A stretch of DNA of 27,155 bases from Taklimakanibacter deserti (GTDB lineage: Bacteria; Pseudomonadota; Alphaproteobacteria; Rhizobiales; Aestuariivirgaceae): NCBI GenBank assembly GCA_003574785.1, contig QORU01000031.1, positions 1-27,155 on the forward strand, written 5' to 3'. The notes under the pieces were generated by a model that saw nothing but the letters and a program-made list of their open reading frames with translations, made no database searches and was not told the DNA's origin. A program made the position numbers and the translations under genes. The stretch's first letter is position 1. Each line of letters begins with the position of its first letter. Shown here in pieces: positions 1 to 8,500 of this stretch.

Positions 1-14
1 GCTCAACATTAATC

Positions 15-50
15 GATTCAAGGCTGATCTCCATTTTTCAGCCTTGAATC
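15..50 (+). terminator. Perfect 13-bp hairpin, possible terminator
   Basis: The arm GATTCAAGGCTGA (15-27) is repeated as its exact reverse complement at 38-50, around a 10-base loop, and is followed by AATTTT. The stem is long, but the T tract is short and starts two bases after the stem. It could end transcription of a gene left of the window, or act as a bidirectional terminator before the secreted-protein gene at 134. It could also be an operator. Confidence 0.45.
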
Positions 51-133
51 AATTTTCTGCTGATTTGGGAATCCCCTGATTGTAAACAGGCCCTAAATGA
101 CCGTCGCTATGATAAGCTTGGGGGGTGAAACGG

Positions 134-559
134 ATGAAAATATTTGCGCACATTCTTTTGTTCGGCATTTGGCTCACTCCTCTTGCTCAAGCTGAGGAAG
201 TGCCTGCGAACTTTGTCTGGTGTGATTGCATATGCGGCAACTACAGCCCTCTGGAGTTTGTGTGTGTAGTCAGTGTCAGCGACAAAAAGGTTTCTCACCA
301 CCTAGAGAAGATTGCTCCTCTCTCACTCAGAGTTGGGGCTTCCGTTAGCTTTAGGTCTGCATGCGAAAATCCGGCCGTATGTGAGGCCGCCGACGTTTTC
401 CCATGGAAATCGAAAGCCTCTCAGATGCCTTTCAAGGGATTTGTTGCTGTCAAGCTACAGGCAAGCCAGCCGTACGGCCGTATTCCCGTGGGGACAACCA
501 TCAGGTTGAGAGGTTCCGCGTATGAGCCTCTTTGGCATAGTTTATTTCTCGCGGATTAA
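134..559 (+). CDS. Cys-rich secreted hypothetical protein
   Basis: I do not recognise this 141-residue protein. It opens with a clear Sec signal peptide (MKIFAHILLFGIWLTPLAQA, likely cleaved before EEVPANF), so it should be exported. The mature part starts with a closely spaced cysteine cluster, WCDCICGN (Cys30, Cys32, Cys34), with more cysteines further on, which suggests disulfides or metal binding in the periplasm. The ATG at 134 was chosen because the G-rich ribosome-binding stretch TTGGGGGGTGAA lies just before it; an in-frame GTG at 125 falls inside that stretch. The gene stands alone, convergent with the membrane-protein pair at 642-2037. Its base composition is clearly more A+T-rich than the genome to the right, consistent with acquired DNA. 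Confidence 0.6.
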   Translation: MKIFAHILLFGIWLTPLAQAEEVPANFVWCDCICGNYSPLEFVCVVSVSDKKVSHHLEKIAPLSLRVGASVSFRSACENPAVCEAADVFPWKSKASQMPFKGFVAVKLQASQPYGRIPVGTTIRLRGSAYEPLWHSLFLAD

Positions 560-641
560 CCGCTCATGCGCGCGGTTGCGACCCGCCGTTTTTCGCGTAT
601 GTCATCGCCTTTCACAGACCAGGATGATCTGTGGCTTTCGA

Positions 642-1172
642 TTATGGCAACGTGGCGAAGAGAGCCTCTGGCAAAGTGGCGGACGCGGTATGTTTGTTGC
701 CGCAGAAGCTGTTGGTGTAGGTGAAGGTTTGGGTGTCCTGCCAGGCCACTCTAATCGTCCCCGTCAACACTCTCTTGCTCACTATCTTGGTTGGTGGTGG
801 GCTTCGGAAAAACTGTCGCTCACTGTAAACAAATACCAGATTACTTCCTATGAGGGCCCTGTTCTCTTCGAAGAAGGCGAGCAGGGCGGCGGCAGGTACG
901 TCGGCGCATCGAAATGCTCTTGCCTTATTGGTAAAGCGAGTCGCCAAATTATACCCGGTCGTGTTCACGATGATAGGAGCGTCCGGACGATTCCCTAAAT
1001 ATACGCCCAACCTCAGTTCGGAATTGGGTATCGTATACATGGCGTATCCCCCCAGTTTCCACGGATTTATTTGGCCGCTGGCAACCCAGCGCATATGGTT
1101 TCCGATCCAGGCGATATGAAGGATCAGCAGACCGGCGATGATCCATTTCCTGATGTCAATGTTATCCAACAT
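642..1172 (-). CDS. Membrane-anchored hypothetical protein
   Basis: This 176-residue protein has one N-terminal transmembrane segment (about residues 9-28, KWIIAGLLILHIAWIG), followed by an INPWKLGGYAMYT motif and a soluble C-terminal part that probably faces the periplasm. I do not recognise a named family. The ATG at 1172 (MLDNIDIRKW) overlaps the end of the upstream 291-residue membrane-protein gene by 11 bases, which suggests translational coupling. A TTG at 1193 would add seven residues and enlarge the overlap, and is less likely. The WKLGGYAMYT motif next to a polytopic membrane protein suggests the two proteins work together, perhaps as a membrane complex; that is inference. The gene lies in the A+T-richer left part of the window. 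Confidence 0.6.
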   Translation of the reverse strand: MLDNIDIRKWIIAGLLILHIAWIGNHMRWVASGQINPWKLGGYAMYTIPNSELRLGVYLGNRPDAPIIVNTTGYNLATRFTNKARAFRCADVPAAALLAFFEENRALIGSNLVFVYSERQFFRSPPPTKIVSKRVLTGTIRVAWQDTQTFTYTNSFCGNKHTASATLPEALFATLP

Positions 1173-2037
1173 GGCTGACCACAAGGTCGACAAGGGTGCT
1201 GATTGTGAAGAGGTCGATCACAAGAAGCGCAATGCTGAGAGCCCCCAGCCAGAGAGGCATGCCGAACCGGAATACGATGCACAACAGGGCGATGTTCAGG
1301 ACCTGAAAATTCATCTCGTCGGCGAAGACTCCAGCCCCCAGAAGGAAGGCAATCTCTATGGCGAGAAAGATAAGCGAGTTAAGTCCAAGCAGCAGAAGGA
1401 CGCCGACGATCAGCTGCCAGGCAAGTATGAAGATGCCGATCATTTGATTGAAGACACAGGGACCGGTCGGATCGCCGCTGCAAAGAATTGAAAACATTCT
1501 CTCCGTCGTCGAGCCAGTCGCGTTGAGAAACTCAATATAAAAACCGTCGAGATAGGTGCCGGCCATGACCTTCTGGGAGAACGCAGCGATCATTACTATC
1601 CCAAGGGTCGCCCTCAGATAGAATGAGTAGAGGTCCGAATTCCACCACTCCCTGAACAGGACAGCTACGGGGATGGTCCAAAGGGCAAGCCAGGTATGAT
1701 TGGCATTGCTGGTCCAATCCGGCATTATCGCAATGACCGCGATCGCGGTAAAAAGTGCGACGGCCAATCTGCTGGTCCGGGCCGACGCAGCGAGCAAGGC
1801 GCACAGCAGGATGCCTCCGACCATCAGAACGAAGATCAATGACTCCTGAAAAGCCAATTTGATACCTGACCCCATCGGGGACGGAAGTTCCTGTATGGCG
1901 ACCGAGAGGAGGGCGACCGACAGTGGTGCACGGTCTCTGACGCCGCTTTCGTGATATTTCCTCGAAAGCTTGGACTCGGTTTTTTCTGACATTCCGTCAG
2001 AGGCATGATCCACGGTGTGGGGAGCCGAGCTACGCAT
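1162..2037 (-). CDS. Polytopic membrane protein, possibly HTTM-like
   Basis: The 291-residue product has a hydrophilic N-terminus of about 40 residues and then roughly six to eight hydrophobic segments, including LIFVLMVGGILLCALLAASA, LAVALFTAIAVIAIMP, IFILAWQLIVGVLLLLGL and LNIALLCIVFRFGMPLWLG. The central motif FSQKVMAGTYLDGFYIEFL resembles the conserved core of HTTM / vitamin-K-carboxylase-like membrane proteins, but I cannot confirm that family without a profile search. The ATG at 2037 is the first start; an internal ATG at 1995 would remove 14 charged residues. It is the first gene of a two-gene minus-strand unit with the overlapping gene at 642-1172. No transporter or enzyme signature is clear. 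Confidence 0.6.
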   Translation of the reverse strand: MRSSAPHTVDHASDGMSEKTESKLSRKYHESGVRDRAPLSVALLSVAIQELPSPMGSGIKLAFQESLIFVLMVGGILLCALLAASARTSRLAVALFTAIAVIAIMPDWTSNANHTWLALWTIPVAVLFREWWNSDLYSFYLRATLGIVMIAAFSQKVMAGTYLDGFYIEFLNATGSTTERMFSILCSGDPTGPCVFNQMIGIFILAWQLIVGVLLLLGLNSLIFLAIEIAFLLGAGVFADEMNFQVLNIALLCIVFRFGMPLWLGALSIALLVIDLFTISTLVDLVVSHVG

Positions 2038-2161
2038 GTCTCACTTCACCCGATTATTTTGGATCTAAATCAGGGATTCCTGCATTAGGAACTTTTAGCC
2101 CACGTTCCATGTCGAATTTTGCCGGGTTTCGACGATCAGTCAATTTGATGATGATGGAAGT

Positions 2162-2327
2162 TCATCGGGACGCTATCGCCTGAATGCTCTGACCTTTACC
2201 GTAACGCCCCCCGATCGTGATCTGCTTGTTCACCGAGCGCCAGGCCTTTTCGGTTAGCTCCCGCACGTTCGACGGCTCGATCGTGCGGGCGGTCGCGGAT
2301 CATGATGGTGTCTTTGAAGGTGGACAT
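2162..2327 (-). pseudogene. Decayed small ORF, frameshifted
   Basis: Fifteen bases after the end of the AbiJ-like remnant there is an ATG (2327) giving MSTFKDTIMIRDRPHD in one frame. The +1 frame then reads as a plausible basic protein tail, RELTEKAWRSVNKQITIGG... ending in QSIQAIASR, with a TGA at 2162-2164. The uninterrupted reading from the ATG is only 43 codons and loses protein character after the first 15. One base change near 2285 would join the halves into about 54 residues. I do not recognise the product. It was probably the second gene of the minus-strand unit that included the remnant at 2342-2687. Confidence 0.3.
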
Positions 2328-2341
2328 TCGCTTCGCGACCG

Positions 2342-2687
2342 TTACTTGATCTCGATCTTTGTCTTTCGGCCCTTCGCGACCAGATACGAGATGAACGAGG
2401 CGCAGGCGCCGAACATAAATTGGGCGTCGATCTCGTCAACTTTCGCCGAGCCCTCATCCAACAAGGGATGCCGGATGCCCTCTTCAGCGTTTGAATATCC
2501 GTAGATCTTTCCAAAACTACTCTTAAGGACGCCGCTAATGTAGCCATGCTTTTCCAGAGCCTTGAGGGCGGGGCCTAGCCAGCCAGAGTTTGGCACGTAG
2601 TTCTTGCGATATCTCCTTCGGCTTCAACGGTGAAGGAAGTGGCTCAGCGCCCTCGGCCTGTGCGAAAGTGATGTCCTTGCGATCCAT
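2342..2687 (-). pseudogene. AbiJ/HEPN-like abortive-infection gene, internally deleted
   Basis: Two pieces of what looks like one gene lie head to tail in different frames. The first starts at ATG 2687 and reads MDRKDITFAQAEGAEPLP... through KEISQELRAKLW, similar in my memory to the N-terminus of AbiJ-NTD4 proteins (ITFxQ...ELRxxLW). The frame shifts near 2590. The second piece, LGPALKALEKHGYISGVLKSSFGKIYGY...GIRHPL...CASFISYLVAKG, resembles the C-terminal HEPN-like part of the same proteins (GIRHxL, then an aromatic-rich CSAFxNYL-type helix). The intact family is several hundred residues, so the middle is missing and the gene should be inactive. It lies immediately downstream of the tRNA-Lys 3' end, as expected for island cargo. 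The family assignment is from memory; the broken structure is directly visible. Confidence 0.55.
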
Positions 2688-2770
2688 GGGGCTCGTTACC
2701 CGGTTCGTTACCCCGTTGGCCTGTTGGAGTCTTCTATTGAGGTGAGTTCCAGCTAACTTATTGTTTTCCT

Positions 2771-2845
2771 TGGTGAGCCCGGATGGGTTCGAACCATCGA
2801 CCCTCTGATTAAAAGTCAGATGCTCTGCCACTGAGCTACGGGCCC
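2771..2845 (-). tRNA. tRNA-Lys (anticodon UUU)
   Basis: The minus strand folds as a full cloverleaf: acceptor GGGCCCG with CGGGCUC (one G-U), D arm GCUC/GAGC, anticodon stem UCUGA/UCAGA with loop CUUUUAA, and a T arm containing GGUUCGAACC. The anticodon is UUU, so it reads lysine codons. The discriminator is A and the terminal CCA is encoded (2771-2773). It has its own promoter (2864-2892). Its 3' end coincides with the start of the A+T-richer region to the left, so it may have served as an integration site. Confidence 0.97.
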
Positions 2846-2863
2846 AACCGATAAGGCGGGCGG

Positions 2864-2892
2864 ACCATAGTTGCCGTGGCCCCCAGGGTCAA
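2864..2892 (-). promoter_or_regulatory. Promoter of tRNA-Lys
   Basis: On the minus strand a TTGACC -35 box (2887-2892) is separated by exactly 17 bases from a TATGGT -10 box (2864-2869), close to the sigma-70-type consensus of alphaproteobacteria. Transcription would start near 2857, about 12 bases before the mature tRNA 5' end. The -35 box touches the left arm of the inverted repeat at 2890-2942. Confidence 0.75.
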
Positions 2893-2942
2893 TAGAGCCT
2901 TTCCCGGTCGATCAAACATCCAAACGGGATAAGGCTCTATTG
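2890..2942. repeat. Inverted repeat between tRNA-Lys and glmU
   Basis: The arm CAATAGAGCCTTTCCCG (2890-2906) returns as its reverse complement at 2925-2942 with one inserted T, around an 18-base spacer. It overlaps the -35 box of the tRNA-Lys promoter and lies about 200 bases upstream of glmU. It could be an operator, a mobile palindromic repeat, or a hairpin in a glmU leader transcript. No second copy was noticed in this window. Confidence 0.6.
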
Positions 2943-2963
2943 CATGTTTGGGAGCGCTTCCTT

Positions 2964-3014
2964 GCCGCCAAAGTCGGGCAACCCCGGATCGGGTCCGGGG
3001 CAGGCTTTTGGCGG
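2964..3014. repeat. REP-like nested palindrome upstream of glmU
   Basis: The outer arms CCGCCAAAG (2964-2972) and CTTTTGGCGG (3005-3014) enclose an inner CCCCGGA / TCCGGGG stem-loop. The core, with ATCGGGTCCGGGG, resembles short palindromic elements dispersed in alphaproteobacterial genomes. The rest of 2846-3137 holds no convincing ORF. This element is therefore either an intergenic repeat or part of the glmU 5' untranslated region. Confidence 0.5.
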
Positions 3015-3137
3015 GAAGCACTCTGAAAGCCGTCAACGCCTCAATGCCGCCTTTGGATAAGGGCACGACTTTTGCTGTAAGAGACTGTTCAGCCTTGATA
3101 TCTATCGTGCCGCCCGTTTCGGAGAGTGCCTCGCGCC

Positions 3138-4505
3138 ATGCCAAATCCGTCGCCGATCGCCGTCATCGTCCTTGCCGCTGGGAAAGGTACGCGAATGCGT
3201 TCCGATTTCGCCAAGGTGCTGCACAGGGCCGCCGGGCGAAGCCTGCTCGGCCATGTGCTCCATGCGACCAAGGCGGCCGGGCCCGAGCGCACCGTGGTCA
3301 TCTCGGGGCCCGACATGCAAGAGGTCGGCACGGAAGCGAAGCGGGTCGTGCCGGAAGCCGTCATCGCCATCCAGGAGAAGCGCCAGGGCACCGGCCATGC
3401 GGTGAGCATCGCGAAGGACGGCCTCGAAGGCTTCGAGGGCACCGTGCTGGTGCTCTATGGCGATGTGCCGCTGATCCGCAGCGAGACGATCCGGGCGCTG
3501 GCGGATGCGGTCAGCGAGGAGAGCCCGCTCGCCGTCTTAGGGTTCAGGGCCGTCAATCCCACGGGCTATGGAAGGCTCATCCAGGACCGCCAAGGCAAGC
3601 TCATCGCCATCCGCGAGGAGCTCGACACCACGGTCGATGAGCGGCGCATCGATCTGTGCAATTCGGGCTTCATCGCGGTCAGGGCGAAACTCCTGTGGGA
3701 GCTCCTGCCCAAGATCCGCAACGACAATGCCAAGGGCGAATATTATCTGACGGATCTCGTCGGCCTCACCGTCGCGGCGGGGCTCAAGGTGGCGCTCGCC
3801 GAATGTCCTGAGGCCGAGGTGCACGGCGTCAATACCCGCGCCCAGCTCGCCCAGATCGAAAGCCTGCTGCAGATACGCTACCGCCACAATGCCATGAACA
3901 ATGGCGCGACGCTGATCGATCCGTCATCGGTGTTCCTTTCGGCCGATACCGAAATCGGCAAGGATGTCACGATCGAGCCCCATGTGGTCATCGGTCCCGA
4001 CGTCGTCATCGGCGACAATGTCGACATACTCGCTTTCTCGCATATCGAAGGAGCGAAGATCGCGGATGGCGTGCGCATCGGCCCGTTCGCGAGGTTGAGG
4101 CCCGGCGCCGAGATCGGCCGCAACGTCCATATCGGCAATTTCGTCGAAGTGAAGAAGGCGAAGATCGGCGAAGGGGCGAAAGCCAATCATCTCACTTATA
4201 TCGGCGATGCGAGCGTCGGCCCACGCAGCAATATCGGGGCAGGGACCATCACCTGCAATTACGACGGCTATGAGAAGCATTTCACCGAGATCGGTGCGGA
4301 CGTCTTCGTCGGGTCGAACACGGCGCTGGTGGCACCGGTCAAGGTGGGCGATGCCGCCAATATCGCGGCGGGCAGCGTCATCACCAAGGACGTGCCCAAG
4401 GATGCGCTCGCCATCGCCCGCGGCCAGCAGGCGGTGAAGGACGGCTGGGCCAGGAAATATCGCGAGCTGAAGGCGGCGAAGAAGCGCAAGGACAAGGGGG
4501 CTTAA
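3138..4505 (+). CDS. glmU: Bifunctional UDP-GlcNAc pyrophosphorylase / GlcN-1-P acetyltransferase
   Basis: GlmU acetylates glucosamine-1-phosphate and then uridylates GlcNAc-1-phosphate to UDP-GlcNAc, the cytoplasmic precursor of peptidoglycan and lipid A. The 455-residue product has the nucleotidyltransferase signature LAAGKGTRM (residues 11-19) and EKRQGTGHA in the N-terminal half. The C-terminal half is a left-handed beta-helix of hexapeptide repeats with HIGNFVEVKKAKIG and NHLTYIGDASVG, the acetyltransferase region. Length is normal for the family. ATG 3138 was chosen because GGAGAG (3121-3126) lies at a suitable distance; the in-frame GTG at 3126 overlaps that site. Only two bases separate it from glmS, so the two genes almost certainly form one operon supplying amino sugar. 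The 292-base upstream region carries two inverted repeats. Confidence 0.97.
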   Translation: MPNPSPIAVIVLAAGKGTRMRSDFAKVLHRAAGRSLLGHVLHATKAAGPERTVVISGPDMQEVGTEAKRVVPEAVIAIQEKRQGTGHAVSIAKDGLEGFEGTVLVLYGDVPLIRSETIRALADAVSEESPLAVLGFRAVNPTGYGRLIQDRQGKLIAIREELDTTVDERRIDLCNSGFIAVRAKLLWELLPKIRNDNAKGEYYLTDLVGLTVAAGLKVALAECPEAEVHGVNTRAQLAQIESLLQIRYRHNAMNNGATLIDPSSVFLSADTEIGKDVTIEPHVVIGPDVVIGDNVDILAFSHIEGAKIADGVRIGPFARLRPGAEIGRNVHIGNFVEVKKAKIGEGAKANHLTYIGDASVGPRSNIGAGTITCNYDGYEKHFTEIGADVFVGSNTALVAPVKVGDAANIAAGSVITKDVPKDALAIARGQQAVKDGWARKYRELKAAKKRKDKGA

Positions 4506-4507
4506 GC

Positions 4508-6337
<1,830 letters not shown>

Positions 6338-6354
6338 GGAGCGGTCGCGCTGCG

Positions 6355-6463
6355 CTCACCTTGAGGTGCGAGCGAAGCGAGCCTCGAAGGGTGTGTTTCA
6401 GCAGTCTCGGTCTATCTTGAGGGACGCTTCGAGGCCCGGCTTCGCCGGGCACCTCAGCGTGAG
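6355..6463. repeat. Dispersed-type inverted repeat (BIME-like) after glmS
   Basis: A 35-base unit at 6355-6389, beginning CTCACCTTGAGGTGCGAGCG, recurs in imperfect inverted orientation at 6427-6463. The second arm also contains a small GC hairpin, CCCGGCTTCGCCGGG. This 'CTTGAGG...GCGAAGC...CTCGAAG' pattern is of a type commonly scattered through rhizobial genomes. It follows the glmS stop by about 20 bases and may serve as its transcription terminator. The remainder of 6338-6534 shows nothing else convincing. Confidence 0.6.
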
Positions 6464-6534
6464 GGGTGGCTTGAAAAGTGGCCTCGTACTGCCCTTAGCT
6501 AAGCTTTAACCTTAATGATCCACTCTCATGCCTC

Positions 6535-7950
6535 ATGAGAGTCCGGTCAGTATTGCTTGCGTGTGTGTGTACCGCTTTTCTTGCCGCGCCTGCGGCGGTG
6601 AACGGTGCGATCGCCGCGAACCAGAGTTCACCCCTCGATCTTTCCATCGCGGCGCGCGAAGCGTTGCAGGCGGGGGATACCGCAACCGCCATCGCCGGTT
6701 ATTCGGAGGCGATCGAGTCGCGGCAGCTGAGCCCTGAGCAACTGGCGAATGCGCTCATCAACCGCGGCTTCGCCTATCAGCAGGCGCAGGAGCATGATCG
6801 CGCCGTCGACGATTACACGGCAGCGCTCAGGGTCGATGCGATGAGCGGCAAGCTGCGCGCCACCGCCCTCTATAATCGCGGGCTGTCGCAGCAGAAGCTC
6901 AAGCATCCGGTGCTCGCCATCGAGGATTTCACCAGCGCGCTGTTCCTCGAGCCGGAATTCGCCCATGCCTATTATCTGCGCGGCACCATCCTGCGCGACA
7001 ACGGCCAATATCTCTTCGCGCTCAGCGATTTCGAAAAGGCCATCCGCTTCAAGCATCCGCAAGCGCATCTCGCCTATTACGGCGAGGCGCTCACCTATGA
7101 GGCGCTGCGTCGCCCGGGCGACGCGCAGGCCTCGCTCAACAAGGCGATCGCCGCCAATCCGTCCTTCGAGCCCGCCCGCATCAAGCTTGCCCAAATGGGC
7201 GCGCTGCCGGCCGTCGCCGATGCCGCGGTCCAGCCCGAGGCGGAGCTCATCACTGCCTCCATCACCTCGCCCGAACAGGTCGTGCGCAAGGAGACGCTGC
7301 CCGAAGCGGTGAAGCCGCCGATGCAGCTCGTCGGCGACCTGCCGGTGCAAATGGTCAAGGCGGTGCCGGTGAAGCCGGCCAAGCTCATCGACGATCGCAT
7401 CCCGCCCGAGGAAGGCCCGCAGGTCGCGGTGGTGGAGCCCGCGGCCGCTCAGCAGGAAGCGCCGCAGGCCGAGGCCAATGCCGACTACACGCTCGAGGCC
7501 GACGCCATTCCGCAGCCCAATGAGGCCAAAGCGAAGCCGGTCGAGGCCAAGCCGCAGACCGAGCAGATCGTGGCGGTGGAAGCGCTGCCCGAGCCCAAGA
7601 CGCAGGCGAAGGCCGAGCCCGCCGAACAGGCCGAGGCGAAAGCGGACGATCCGACCCAAGACGACGACTTGACCACCCAGTCGAGCGACACGCCGCTCAC
7701 CGGCTGGTCGGTCCAACTGTCCTCCGCCCGGGACGAGAAGGTCGCCTGGGGTACCTGGGAGAAGCTCAAGGCCCGCCACAAGGCGCTCAATGACATGAAG
7801 CCCATCGTCATCAAGGCCGATCTCGGCAAGAAGGGCATCTATTACCGCCTGAGGGTCGGCGGCTTCGACTCCCAGAACGATGCCAAGTCCGCCTGCGGCA
7901 AGCTTAAATCGCGCGGCGTGTCGTGCTTCGTCAGCAAGGCCGATTCCTGA
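6535..7950 (+). CDS. Exported TPR and SPOR domain protein
   Basis: The 471-residue product starts with a signal peptide (MRVRSVLLACVCTAFLAAPAAVNG). It continues with about five tetratricopeptide-like helical repeats (roughly residues 36-215; ALINRGFAYQQAQEHDRAVDDYTAAL is one unit), then a long Pro/Ala/Glu/Lys-rich flexible linker (about 220-380). It ends in a SPOR domain (about 388-471; GWSVQLSS, YYRLRVGGF, CFVSKA). SPOR domains bind denuded peptidoglycan glycan strands, often at the division septum, and TPRs bind protein partners. The likely role is therefore a periplasmic scaffold in cell-wall growth or division. No ribosome-binding site is obvious. The gene is single, about 200 bases after glmS, and convergent with the SnoaL-like gene six bases away. 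Confidence 0.85.
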   Translation: MRVRSVLLACVCTAFLAAPAAVNGAIAANQSSPLDLSIAAREALQAGDTATAIAGYSEAIESRQLSPEQLANALINRGFAYQQAQEHDRAVDDYTAALRVDAMSGKLRATALYNRGLSQQKLKHPVLAIEDFTSALFLEPEFAHAYYLRGTILRDNGQYLFALSDFEKAIRFKHPQAHLAYYGEALTYEALRRPGDAQASLNKAIAANPSFEPARIKLAQMGALPAVADAAVQPEAELITASITSPEQVVRKETLPEAVKPPMQLVGDLPVQMVKAVPVKPAKLIDDRIPPEEGPQVAVVEPAAAQQEAPQAEANADYTLEADAIPQPNEAKAKPVEAKPQTEQIVAVEALPEPKTQAKAEPAEQAEAKADDPTQDDDLTTQSSDTPLTGWSVQLSSARDEKVAWGTWEKLKARHKALNDMKPIVIKADLGKKGIYYRLRVGGFDSQNDAKSACGKLKSRGVSCFVSKADS

Positions 7951-7956
7951 GTTCAC

Positions 7957-8355
7957 TCAGCGATAAGCCTCCGCGAACTGCGCGGTGTCAGTGAACTCGC
8001 GGAACTTGACGACCTTGCCACTGCCGATGGTGAAAATATGCGCCCAGTCGGCTGCCACCGATCGACCGGTCTTGCGGATCTTCCACGCATAATGGCCAAG
8101 CACACAGACGCGGTCGTCGGCAGCGAAAAACTCCATGGGCGAGAATTCGATCGTCTCTTGCTGTTCTGCGACACTCGCGAAGAGCTGCTGCACGCTCGCC
8201 TGACCCTTCCAACTGCCCAAGATCGGATAGTCCTTGTGGCGCCCATTCACGAACCAATCCACGTCCGGGGCCAAGCCTGCAATCACGGTCTTGATGTCGC
8301 CTCGCCCGAAGGCGGCATAGAGGCTCTTGACGAAGGCAATATTGGCCGCGCTCAT
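7957..8355 (-). CDS. SnoaL-like / NTF2-fold protein
   Basis: The 132-residue product fits the SnoaL-like polyketide cyclase / ketosteroid isomerase-related NTF2 fold. It has an N-terminal helix (FVKSLYAAFGRGDIKTVIAGLAPDVDWF), a mid region WKGQASVQQLFASV, then beta strands ending HIFTIGSGKVVKFREFTDTAQFAEAY. Members are small cytoplasmic cone-shaped proteins with diverse or unknown substrates, so no reaction can be assigned. AGGAG sits about six bases before the ATG at 8355. It is convergent with the TPR-SPOR gene (6-base gap) and divergent from the DUF502 gene with 139 bases between, so it is probably transcribed alone. Confidence 0.85.
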   Translation of the reverse strand: MSAANIAFVKSLYAAFGRGDIKTVIAGLAPDVDWFVNGRHKDYPILGSWKGQASVQQLFASVAEQQETIEFSPMEFFAADDRVCVLGHYAWKIRKTGRSVAADWAHIFTIGSGKVVKFREFTDTAQFAEAYR

Positions 8356-8476
8356 GGGCTTCTCCTGATTTTCGATGGGCAGAGATACGGTTAAGCCGGG
8401 CCATGGTTACAGGCGGGGCTCGGCTGCACAAGGGGACCGGCGAGCGACGCCGTGACAGGCTTGCACCGAGCCCGCC

Positions 8477-8500
8477 GGTCATGCACAAAAGGGCATGACC
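8477..8500 (+). repeat. Inverted repeat over the DUF502 start codon
   Basis: GGTCATGC (8477-8484) is the exact reverse complement of GCATGACC (8493-8500), with ACAAAAGG between. The right arm contains the ATG at 8495 and the AAAAGGG ribosome-binding stretch lies in the loop and stem edge. In mRNA the hairpin could limit start-codon access. It may also be chance. Confidence 0.35.

Noticed and set aside
522..998. Plus-strand ORF of 158 codons after the secreted-protein gene
   Set aside because: It overlaps the minus-strand membrane-anchored protein gene, which has a transmembrane span and coupling to its neighbour; the plus frame lacks a start signal and protein features.
2836..3144. Minus-strand ORF of 102 codons between tRNA-Lys and glmU
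   Set aside because: It crosses the tRNA promoter and two inverted repeats, has no ribosome-binding site and no recognisable domain; it is best explained as a chance open frame.
6338..6534. Riboswitch or glmS-type ribozyme near glmS
   Set aside because: The region is downstream of glmS and is explained by a dispersed inverted repeat; glmS itself follows glmU by two bases, leaving no leader.
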